From Rhynchopus euleeides (taxonomy: Eukaryota > Euglenozoa > Diplonemea > Diplonemida > Diplonemidae), in contig OY723321.1 in NCBI GenBank assembly GCA_963210315.1, forward strand, positions 1,476,771-1,540,770: DNA of 64,000 nucleotides. Reading direction: 5' to 3'. Made by a program: the position numbers and the translations under genes. Positions 55,098 through 64,000 of the stretch are shown here, in pieces; within the stretch, counting starts at the first letter, position 1; each line of letters starts with the position of its first letter. Under the pieces are notes generated by a model. It saw only the letters and a program-made list of their open reading frames with translations, ran no database searches and was not told the DNA's origin.

Positions 55098-55105
55098 ATC
55101 GAGAA

Positions 55106-56213
55106 CAGGGTATAAGATAGACTTTTTTCTGGCGCCGTTTTCCGGTTTTTCTGGTTTTGAAATTTTTCGCGCGCGCCTTCGGCGCGCGCGACCCGCGCAA
55201 ACCCTCTCAGAATCACACCCAACACGGCTGGACCAGGCTCTGCCGAACAGCAGTGGCGTGTTGCTCCACGCAGCTCCCCGAAGGGACGGAACTGAGCTTT
55301 CAATGCGTCCACGTACTGACGGAGCGCGGCTTCGCATCACCTCCCGCATCAGGACAAACCCCCCTGAGGGTGCTGCTCTGCTGGTATGCCTCACGAAGGG
55401 CAACTACCTTCATGGTCGAGCTTGTTGCATGACCACCCCCTTGAGGCAGTCAGTCAGACGATGCGCACAACGTGCGCTCATGCGAACACCAGCGGGTGTC
55501 TCCAACACTGCACAAATCGCGGTCCCGCCAGAACCCGAATCCGTCGATCCTCTCCAAAGCGGACATGCACTCCCGAAAACATCGGAGTTTGCATGTGCCA
55601 TCCCCAGCAAGGCAAACGTGCTCGAGACAAGGTCGTAGCTTGCGTGGATGACAGGGTGGTCCTTGGCAGTGTGCACCGCAACGAGATTGAGTGCATGCGC
55701 TCGGCAAGCCGCCCAGAAGGAGTACGGTGCGGTCGGAATGATCAAGCTAGAAGACCTGCATGACGAGGACATCACCACCCACCGGGTCCCGCTGGGCTCC
55801 TTTTCTCCGCTTCTCTGCTTTCTTTTGACTGTTTGAGCTCCGTGCGGATCACGATGGGGTCACTTTCCATATTTTTTTGGCTAATGGTCCCACTGGTTGA
55901 CTGTCACAAAGGTTCCCCAAAAACCGGCGAAAATCCGATCGGCCTTTTTTTTTTTTTTAAGCACACTCGTGTGAGCGGAAAGCGCCCCACCACAGCTGCA
56001 ACCAAACGTGCTCTATACACTAACCCCACCCTTCATCAGGCTCAGGGTGTGATCAGTTCAGGGTTTTGTGTGTAGAAGCGTCAACGCAACAAACAAAAGG
56101 AAATTCATCAGAGCGGTTGTAGCTGTGAAGTGATAGGGCGCTTTTTCCAGAAAACCGGAAACCGGGAAACCCTGGTTTTGAAAACCGGAAAACCAGACCT
56201 ATCTTATCCCCTG
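55106..56213 (-). mobile_element. hAT-family transposon remnant, copy 1
   Basis: Termini are CAGGGTATAAGATAG at 55106 and CTATCTTATCCCCTG at 56213. The 8-bp sequence ATCGAGAA flanks both sides (55098-55105 and 56214-56221), the hAT signature. On the - strand a fragment at 55778-55410 reads CRAHALNLVAVHTAKD, matching the C.AH.LNL motif of hAT transposases. The element is far too short for a whole transposase, so it is non-autonomous. It has about 180 bp (55957-56138) absent from copy 2. A GCGCGCGCC-TTC-GGCGCGCGC hairpin lies near 55170-55190. Confidence 0.85.
55410..55778 (-). pseudogene. hAT transposase fragment, copy 1
   Basis: A 122-codon frame with IIPTAPYSFWAACRAHALNL and VIHASYDLVSSTFALLG, typical of the central region of hAT transposases. 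It lacks both the N-terminal zinc finger and the C-terminal dimerisation domain. Compared with copy 2 it lacks a short in-frame stretch near its start. Confidence 0.7.
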
Positions 56214-56782
56214 ATCGAGAATTATTTAAGGCCCCTAAACAGAAAACCCACCTAAACTCCCGTGAAGTATTTTTGGATTAATTTACGGCGTAAAATAATT
56301 TTCGGATTAATTTACGCATTTATTTTCCGCCACCACCCTGGGGGTCGAGGGGCTGGCACAAGAGCGTCCTCGGGACCCACATGAGGCCCACCCCGAAGGT
56401 GGCTGCTGAGCACCTGGACTTGTAGTACAGCCCAGAGCCTGGTATGACAAGGTGACCAACCCGACCGGTCGGTCGGCCTCTCGGGCCACCTCCCAAGCAG
56501 GCACTTTTTGAGAGGAGCTTTTCAGAAACCCACGGAATGACCGTGGATCGGCCGTATCCCGCGATTTTTCACCGCCAGGTTGAATTCCGACCACCTGAAA
56601 AATCCACCCAAAAATTTCGGCAAAATCTCTTTGTCTCGAAAAAGTGTGAAAAATGCCAGATTGCAGCCCCCCCACTCGTGACCACCCGCAGTATGAAAAA
56701 TTGCTGCAGCCCATCCCCACCCGCCCCAGCCCACCCGCCTTGCATAATCCTCGATACGTACGATAAAAACATGTATTGGATT
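56214..56782. other. Spacer
   Basis: No gene. GGATTAATTTACG occurs twice (near 56275 and 56303). Confidence 0.5.
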
Positions 56783-56912
56783 TAAATACTGCGGGTTAAT
56801 CTACTCCCAGGGGTCAGGACCCCTCGTTTGGGTGTATTTCACTCGCTTCGCTCGTGAAATACACCCACTCGGGGTCCTGACCCCTGGTCGTAAATTAAGG
56901 CCGCAGTATTTA
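56783..56912. repeat. 130-bp near-perfect hairpin
   Basis: Arms pair from AAATACTGCGG/CCGCAGTATTT at the ends, through CCAGGGGTCAGGACCCC and its inverse, to GGTGTATTTCAC/GTGAAATACACC around a CGCTTCGCTC loop. No coding capacity; it is a MITE-like or structural element. Confidence 0.85.
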
Positions 56913-58768
56913 ACGCTAATAATATATATTACCAGAAACTGCGAGCGGCAAACCCCTCCACGGGGCTGGCCCATCTCCTGGTGGGGGGGGTGGTCCTTCC
57001 ACCCCCCCCCCGCCTCGTGACCTTTTTCTACTGTTTTCCATTCTCTGAGTTTTGCGTGCGTGAGCTCTTGCCCCCCCTCCCCCACCTGCTTACATGGGCC
57101 AGCCCTGTCTGCTTCCTCTCCAGTGTTCGTGAATTAGAAGGGATCCCGCATGACCTCCGCCTAACGCCGAGAAGAAAACCCGACGGCAGATGTGCTGAAA
57201 GTGGGGCTGTGTGTGCTTAGTTGTGCATTTGCCGGGGGGAGGGCACTTTCGGGTGAGATTTCAAAGGGGACAGGGAGGTCCAGTTTGCCAGCCACCACCC
57301 ACCACCCACCCCCCCCCCCCCCCCCCGTGGTCAGATTTTTGCGCTGGGTGGTCAGTGCGGCGGGCATCAGCACTTTCAGGTAACTTTTTCATGCATGCGC
57401 TGACAGCTCCGATCCGACCTGCCAGGTCGGAAGGGGCTCCTCAGCCGCCAAGCCAGCCGCACACGCATTGCAAGCCAACACATGCAAGCATCACGAAACG
57501 ACTGCTTCTAGAAACTCTATTATTCTGTCTCCCCCCCCCCCCTCAGTTGTTATTGGAACGGAACGGGTCTGGAATCGACGGTGGCGTCTTAAGCCAAATG
57601 TAGCAGGGCTGCCCCTCCGGAGAGGGGGAGAGAGGGCCTCGTGTACGAACACAAACCTGACAGTTACCCCCTTGGCCGCAAGAATCCGCGCGGTCAACCT
57701 TACGTTTTGCTGTGCGCCAGGACCTGCTGCGGCACAGCAAAATGCAACAGCAAAGAGTGACGTCAGGTGCACCCCCGCACACAGAAAGTGTCTGTCCCTC
57801 CTCTTCCTGCCTGCCGAGTCGATGAAAATAGGCAGATGCAGGGCGCCAAGAAAAATATCAGGTGGCATGGCCTTTTGTTACATCAGGGCTGTGGTCGTCG
57901 AATCCAGAGGAACACCATACATCAGGTTCAAAAAAAATGTTAGAAACCGCACGGGTTGTTCTTCAAGGGGGTGCGACCCATTCTCCCTTACCCTTCAACG
58001 GGAGACTTCGTTGGAAAATACCGAGGAAAAAATCGGGTACTGTTCTTGGAAAAACACGTACAAGACCGCAAATGGGTCAAAATGTATTGCTGTTGTGTCA
58101 GGCTTCTAAGTGCCCATACAGGACCAACGAAATACACTCAGACACTGCAGAAGTGCAGTGAGCACGAGGCGCTTCGAGGGGCCAGGTTGGCGGCAGGATC
58201 ACAACTCTTTCTGAGCTTTGCGATCCTCAGCTCTCAACCCCTCTCCAGCCGCCGTTGCTTTTCCCCTCTTTTTCTCCCCATCCACTCCGCCTCGATTTTA
58301 TTGACTGTGTGTGATTCTTTTTTAGTAATCATTCCCACCCCCACCCACCCCCCCCCCCCCTCTCCTCACCACCACCAGCGCCCTTTCCCCCCCTCCTTTT
58401 CTTTCCCTCTTCCTCTCCCCCCCCTGCCTCCCCTCCCACCCTTCGGGGGCACAGATATTTTTCCCTTGCGTGGGCAAGAGAAAGCAAAACCTGTTTCTGT
58501 TTCCCACCACCGACCCTTCCTCCCCCCACCCCCACCGCCAAACTCCCACCCACCCTCCCCACCCCCACCGCCAAACTCAAGCAAGGAAGCTTTGCACACA
58601 TGCGAGGGGGTGGGGACGATGGATCTCTTCCGGCTAAGCAACAGGGATGAAACGGCTTGCGGCAATTGGGCTAAAAAAATCGAGAATTTTCCTGACTTCA
58701 AAGTGAGAGAGCCTTGCGGTGTGGGCGATATGATGCGAAGTGTCGGTCACCCCACTGCCAAAGCTCTG
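56913..58768. other. Spacer
   Basis: No gene recognised. Poly(C) runs near 57310-57326 and 57531-57542. The long + frame at 57468-58109 has no gene-like codon use. Confidence 0.5.
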
Positions 58769-58915
58769 TTCTGTCGGGAGGCGATCCCCTCCCCATATTC
58801 AGAAGCCAAACCCAATCCTGAAAAGTAGCAAAATTTCGACAGAGCTTTGGCTCGAATTTTGCTACAGGATTGGGTTTGCTTCTGAATATGGGGAGGGGAT
58901 CGCCTCCCGACAGAA
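58769..58915. repeat. 147-bp hairpin MITE
   Basis: TTCTGTCGGGAGGCGATCCC at the left is mirrored by the inverse at the right end. The arms pair for about 50 bp (to AAACCCAATCCT/AGGATTGGGTTT). The ~40-bp centre contains ACAGAGCTTTGG, whose inverse lies just outside the left end (58756-58767). Confidence 0.85.
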
Positions 58916-59755
58916 GCGCGTCGGAAGCAAAAAAAATCGCCTCACAAAACGAGGGGATGAGCAAAAGCTCGGCATCAGCCACAACCCTTGCCGGGAAAGG
59001 GGAGAAAATCATGCATTATTTTTCGTCATACAAAACACGCCTGGCCCCGTTTCGATCCCTGTTGCCTGATGTATTTTTGTGGGTTTGATGGAAAAAAATA
59101 TCAAAAAAAATCCTCAAGGAAAAAAGGGGAGGGAAGAGAGGGCTTGGGGGGGGAGGGTGGGGTGGGGAGGTGTGAGGGGACGGCAATAGTGCTGTTTCCC
59201 CCGACCCTCCTCCCTTTTCTTCTGCCCCTCTCTCGATCTACCCCCTTTCTCTGCCGCCTTCAACAAAAACACATATCGTGATGCCTGTTCTTCATGCAGA
59301 ACACACGCGAAAAAAAGGGGGTGTGTGTGTGGGTGTCTGTGGAAACTCGTGGCAGAAGACTACCCGGGATATCTCAGGATCATTCAAATAACGCCCCTTC
59401 AGGAGTTCATCAACGCAGTCGGTGGGGGGGGGGGTTCCTCCCTTCCCCCCCCCCTCCACCCTTTCCGATCCCTCTCTTATCTTCCCCGCTCTTCGCACTG
59501 TCCCTTTCTTGTCCATATTTTTTGTTATCCCCACTCTTTCCTTCCACCTACTTCCGTTCAGCCATCCTGTTCCCCCTCCTCCCCAAAGAAAAAACTCATT
59601 TTTTCGTGCATGTGTCGAGGGTGCCTTGTTGTGGCTGCTGGCTCATTGAGAGTTTTAGAATCGCGTCAGTGCCAGCCGCAGCTCAAAACTGTGAGAACAC
59701 AATTGCAGCAAAAAAAATGACGGAAACAAAATTGACATGAACAGATTTATTACAC
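58916..59755. other. Spacer
   Basis: No gene. Contains G-rich and CT-rich low-complexity stretches. Confidence 0.5.
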
Positions 59756-60700
59756 CAGGGGATAAGATAGGTCTGGTTTTCCGGTTTTCAAAACCAGGGT
59801 TTCCCGGTTTCCGGTTTTCTGGGAAAAAAAAAAGGCCGATCGGATTTTCGCCGGTTTTTGGGGAACCTTTGTGATAGTCAACCAGTGGGACCATTAGCCA
59901 AAAAAATATGGAAAGTGACCCCATCGTGATCCGCACGGAGCTCAAACAGTCAAAAGAAAGCAGAGAAGCGGAGAAAAGGAGCCCAGCGGGACCCGGTGGG
60001 TGGTGATGTCCTCGTCATGCAGGTCTTCTCTGTTTGAAGTTTCGAGATACTCCGGTAGCTTGATCATTCCGACCGCACCGTACTCCTTCTGGGCGGCTTG
60101 CCGAGCGCATGCACTCAATCTCGTTGCGGTGCACACTGCCAAGGACCACCCTGTCATCCACGCAAGCTACGACCTTGTCTCGAGCACGTTTGCCTTGCTG
60201 GGGATGACACATGCAAACTCCGATGTTTTCGGGAGTGCATGTCCGCTTTGGAGAGGATCGACGGATTCGGGTTCTGGCGGGACCGCGATTTGTGCAGTGT
60301 TGGAGACACCCGCTGGTGTTCGCATGAGCGCACGTTGTGCGCATCGTCTGACTGACTGCCTCAAGGGGGTGGTCATGCAACAAGCTCGACCATGAAGGTA
60401 GTTGCCCTTCGTGAGGCGTACCAGCAGAGCAGCACCCTCAGGGGGGTTTGTCCTGATGCGGGAGGTGATGCGAAGCCGCGCTCCGTCAGTACGTGGACGC
60501 ATTGAAAGCTCAGTTCCGTCCCTTCGGGGAGCTGCGTGGAGCAACACGCCACTGCTGTTCGGCAGAGCCTGGTCCAGCCGTGTTGGGTGTGATTCTGAGA
60601 GGGTTTGCGCGGGTCGCGCGCGCCGAAGGCGCGCGCGAAAAATTTCAAAACCAGAAAAACCGGAAAACGGCGCCAGAAAAAAAGTCTATCTTATACCCTG
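59756..60700 (+). mobile_element. hAT-family transposon remnant, copy 2
   Basis: Termini are CAGGGGATAAGATAG at 59756 and CTATCTTATACCCTG at 60700, the same as copy 1 but in the opposite orientation. ATTACAC flanks both sides (7 bp perfect, 8 with one mismatch). It is highly similar to copy 1 over its whole length, including the hairpin of GCGCGC near 60617-60637. The two copies form a 3.6-kb-spaced inverted pair and look recent. Confidence 0.85.
60000..60395 (+). pseudogene. hAT transposase fragment, copy 2
   Basis: A 131-codon frame almost identical to the fragment in copy 1, with CRAHALNLVAVHTAKD. It carries about ten extra residues (SLFEVSRYSG region) missing from copy 1. Confidence 0.7.
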
Positions 60701-62502
60701 ATTACACACAGCCAAAAAAAAACAAAATCAAAAACAGAACGAAAGAAACACCCTCGGATACCTAATGAAATGCCCCCCCACACTAAGTCCAAGACACTAT
60801 CATCGTAACCAGCATCTCTTCGGGATGTGTTGTTATATCCTCAGAGCCGGAATGACAAAAAACACATCCTCCCTGCGTCATTCACTCGCGTTGGTGACGC
60901 AGAAACCCCGGCGGAAGCGCGCAGGCGCTTCCATTCCTCCCCCACATCCCCAAAGTAATTCCCTCCAGGTTACAAAAATGGAAACCACGTCATCTCGAAA
61001 TCATTGTGAAAAGTTCAACAAGACGTTGATGAGTCATACCTGCCCCACCCCCACACACCCCCACTTTCCGCCACCCCCAGATGGGAAAGCAACAGAGGGC
61101 AAACAAGACAAATCAGTGTCTGTCGGTGTTTGTTTAGCAAGAGAGATGCCTGTCGCACCTGGGCCTCCCAAGGAGATGACGTGAAGCAGGGGCGTACCCA
61201 GATGAGATCTGTGTGATGCTTCTTTCTTTTATCTTTTCTCTCTCTCTCTCTCTGTCGCCGCCTTTTCGGAAAAGGGAAGATGAGGAGGACGAGGAGGGGG
61301 GGAGGGGCTGAGGTCTTGCCGTGTCTTGTTTTGATTATGACGAACAATCTAACAAGCTCCCCCCGTGACCCCCCCTTGGGGGGGTGTCAGGGTGTAAGAA
61401 GAAGAAAACTGTCTGGGTGGTCTCTGCAGACAAACTATGTGCGTGCGTCCTGCCAGACCCTCCTTCTTCCCAACAAGATCCTTTGTCTTGCAGTGCCACC
61501 TGCCGCTCCCCCCCCCCCCCCCCTGGGTCTGCGCAGTGACCTTTCCCCCCAACTCGAGTTGTCGCAGCACTACTTTGCGTGACTGTTGGCGTGGAAGCAA
61601 TCTGCTCAACACCCCACACCCATCCCCCCCCCCCCCCTCTGCTTCACAACGAAAGTGGCCACCTCCCCACGCCCCTCCCCCCCCAGCAAGCGAGTGAGCG
61701 ACATCGGTGGGGGTGGGAGGTTGGGGATGGGGGGGTGGCGTGTGGTGTCGGAGTGGGGGGGGGGGGTGGGTGGGTGTGGGGAGCGGCGGGGTGTCTGTGC
61801 CATCATTTTTGTGCGCCCCCCCCCCCCCCTGTGGCAGCACGAAGGCTGATATTCATGCACATACTCTCCTCCGTGCCTGATGCGCCTGACCTGTTGTGCC
61901 CCGCCCTGGCACGCACCGCTCATTCCTCTCCCGCCCCCGCCCCCCTTCCGCCCATCACCACACGGTGCCCTAGTCAGGGGGTTTTAACCACGGTTTGTTT
62001 GGGTTACAACCTGGTCACGCCGCTGGAGGCCACCGATTGCGGCACTCTGCCGTGGCCACAAGGCTTCCTGTCATGGGAGATCGCTGCGTGGATCAACGTG
62101 ACACCACCCGTGTGCTCGGCAGGTTGTTTCGGCACCTGCTTTCTCCGTGTCATGCTTTTCGTGAGCGTGTCAGGGATGTTGGCACACGCTGGGGAGGGTT
62201 TCACATGATGACATAACATACATCAGAAGCACACACCCACGTGGCGCTGTCCTTGGCAGGACTTTGAAGTGCCGCCTTGATATCCTTGTTGGATAGAACC
62301 CTCATATCACACCCTCAATCAGCTGACGAAAACCTAGGAAAAAACGAGTGTAGGATAGCGGGCCCGGTTACTCACGGTATGGACCCTCGGGGCCAGGCTG
62401 CGATACCAGCACGCGAACCCAAATTGCAATACGAAAACCTGAGATTTCTGGCTGATTTGGCCATGTACCCAGGTCCTCAGCAGGAGCTAGATATCCGCGG
62501 TC
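60701..62502. other. Spacer
   Basis: No gene recognised. Low-complexity CT, C and G runs (about 61510-61522, 61628-61636 and 61755-61764). Confidence 0.5.
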
Positions 62503-62798
62503 CCATTTTAGGGCAACGAATGGGCTCAAAATTCATAAATTCCTTTGAAAACGGACCCAAATGTCCAAAATAGGCCCACCCCAAAAAAAATTTCGAAAAG
62601 GTCCCCCCCACAGAATTTCTCAGAATTTTCCAGATTTTCTCAGATTTTGGCATTCTGGCCCGGATTTTTGCAGAAATATTTCGATGAGCCATTTTAGGGT
62701 TCAAAATGGGCTCAAAATTCAAAAATTCCTTTGAAAATGGGTCCAAATGTCCAAAATAGGCCCACCCCAAAAAACATTTTTGAAAAGGTCCCCCCACA
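62503..62798. repeat. Tandem repeat, ~187-bp period, two units
   Basis: The block starting CATTTTAGGG and containing TGGGCTCAAAATTCA, TCCTTTGAAAA and AAATAGGCCCACCCC occurs at about 62503-62611 and 62690-62798. The linker is rich in CAGATTTTCTCAGA-type short repeats. Confidence 0.8.
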
Positions 62799-62817
62799 GA
62801 TTTTCCAACTTTCGGGG

Positions 62818-62945
62818 GTGGGGGTACCTAAATTCGGTACCCTGGGTACCTAAATTGGGTACCCTGGGTACCTAAATTCGGTACCCAGGGTACCTAAATG
62901 CGTTATCGGATTTTCGGCCGATTTGGGTACCGAAAAGGGTTACCC
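62818..62945. repeat. GGTACCTAAATT word array
   Basis: Three to four copies of GGGTACCTAAATTCGGTACC, each an imperfect palindrome, then a related TTTTCGGCCGA palindrome and a degenerate inverse. The same word occurs in both arms of 32302-33453. Confidence 0.75.
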
Positions 62946-63932
62946 TCTGGTTGTCGTACCCCACCGTGTGGGGGCCTAACCCCCCCCCCCCTCCCGGCAC
63001 AAGAAAGCCGAGCTATCTCGTGTCGGGTGGGATGGATGGTGAGGGGGGGGGTTCAAAAGGTGCGGGAGACCAGTTTCATTCTCATCCCCCTCAAACACCT
63101 CGGCACATCACATCACAAAATATACACCATAACACAGTGTCCTTCTCTCGCGTTTTCTCCTCCTAACACACAACCACACAGCACCCCCGCCGGGACGTGT
63201 CTGTGCTCCCCTTGCGCTCTTTACCCCCCCCCCCTCCCCCTTGCGCCTTCCTCCCCCTCCCCCCCTTTGCGTTAAACTCAAGCCTCCTCTCTTGGCGCTT
63301 CACCTCCTTCATCCTCTGTCCCTGCCTCAAACGGGCCCCTCGATAGTTTTTGCCGTCCCCCCTGATATATGACACACCATGGTAGCAAGGTGTGGGGAGT
63401 CAGGGATGGAACGTGGGTGGGCTACGTAGGGGGGAAGGTGCAAAAAAAAAGGGGGGGGGGGAAATGCATCTCGCAAATCAGTCAGGGCAAGGTGAGGATT
63501 GAGCCAGTTGAAAGGCCTGGGAAGCCCACCCCCTTGGGGGGTTAGAGTCAAGAGAGGGGTTTGTGTTAGGGCGGGTGAGGGGTGAGGGGAAATGCGGCCA
63601 CCGCTCCGTTGGCCCCCCCACACCCCCACCCCCCCCTCCGCGCGCCCCCCCGGTTCAGTATTTTCCTCTCCTTTATTTTCCTCTCAAGTTGACCGCCCCT
63701 CCCTCTTCATCCTCTACTCTCCTACCCCATCTGATCTTTTTTCAAATGGGTGTTTTTTTGTGTTGGGGGGGGGGGGGGCGGGGGGGGGACCCCCAATTAC
63801 CCCACCACCACCACCATCACCCCCCCCCCAATTACCCCACCACCACCACCACCATCACCATCACCCCCCCCCCCAATGTGGGTCGAACACGGTGGGATCT
63901 TGTAAATTTTACATGTATAACTACAAGTATAT
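62946..63932. other. Spacer
   Basis: No gene. Poly(C), poly(G) and ACC/ATC microsatellites (about 63800-63870). Confidence 0.5.
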
Positions 63933-64000
63933 ACCGTATACGTAAATATTATGGAACGTAAATATTATGGAACGGGCCCATTTTTGGCCGGTCCGTTCCA
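63933..64000. repeat. Start of a third copy of the 16-bp word palindrome
   Basis: ACCGTATACGTAAATATT followed by GGAACGTAAATATTAT words and the GGGCCCATTTTTGGCC hairpin, essentially identical to 17833-17900. It runs off the window. Confidence 0.85.

Overview
The window looks like nuclear DNA of a protist, most likely a euglenozoan and perhaps a diplonemid (inference, moderate confidence). All fifteen genes I can support lie on the + strand between positions 1 and 53986. Most are single GC3-rich exons, and several are preceded by a pyrimidine tract and an AG close to the ATG, as expected for spliced-leader trans-splicing. The few cis introns are short GT-AG introns, and seven of the eight donors begin GTAT. 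Spacers are rich in poly(C)/poly(G) and packed with palindromic repeats. No spliced-leader RNA, tRNA or rRNA gene was found, so the lineage is not proven.

Layout. 1-709: 3' end of an unknown gene. 1199-2544: foldback element. 4435-7508: eIF4E-family gene with a 1-kb palindromic element in its second intron. 7509-12754: spacer with a MITE (9271-9370) and a hAT-type element (11134-11814). 12755-16145: a large helical protein and a LysM plus UBA-like protein. 17771-18464: giant palindrome built from a 16-bp word. 20096-21504: secreted glycosidase-like protein with an apparent frameshift. 23558-28826: two neighbouring proteins, Pro/Ser-rich and WW-ankyrin, that share SPPPSP-type motifs. 28911-30617: three near-identical copies of a structured repeat. 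31315-33453: minisatellite, word-array hairpin and a 1.15-kb foldback element. 34214-40482: Ala-rich protein, COX19 and a TTLL polyglutamylase. 43945-48161: GT61 glycosyltransferase, a small protein and a four-helix membrane protein. 49800-53986: proteasome subunit RPN10 and a type I membrane protein. 54-64 kb: gene-free, repeat-rich DNA with two opposed copies of one hAT element, hairpins and tandem repeats.

The genes form no single pathway. They are housekeeping and cytoskeletal functions (translation, proteasome, cytochrome oxidase assembly, tubulin modification, Golgi glycosylation) in one directional cluster, consistent with polycistronic transcription. The most novel material is the non-coding part: several unrelated foldback families whose arms are arrays of a short private word, and a 212-bp repeat that can fold into a four-stem cloverleaf-like RNA.
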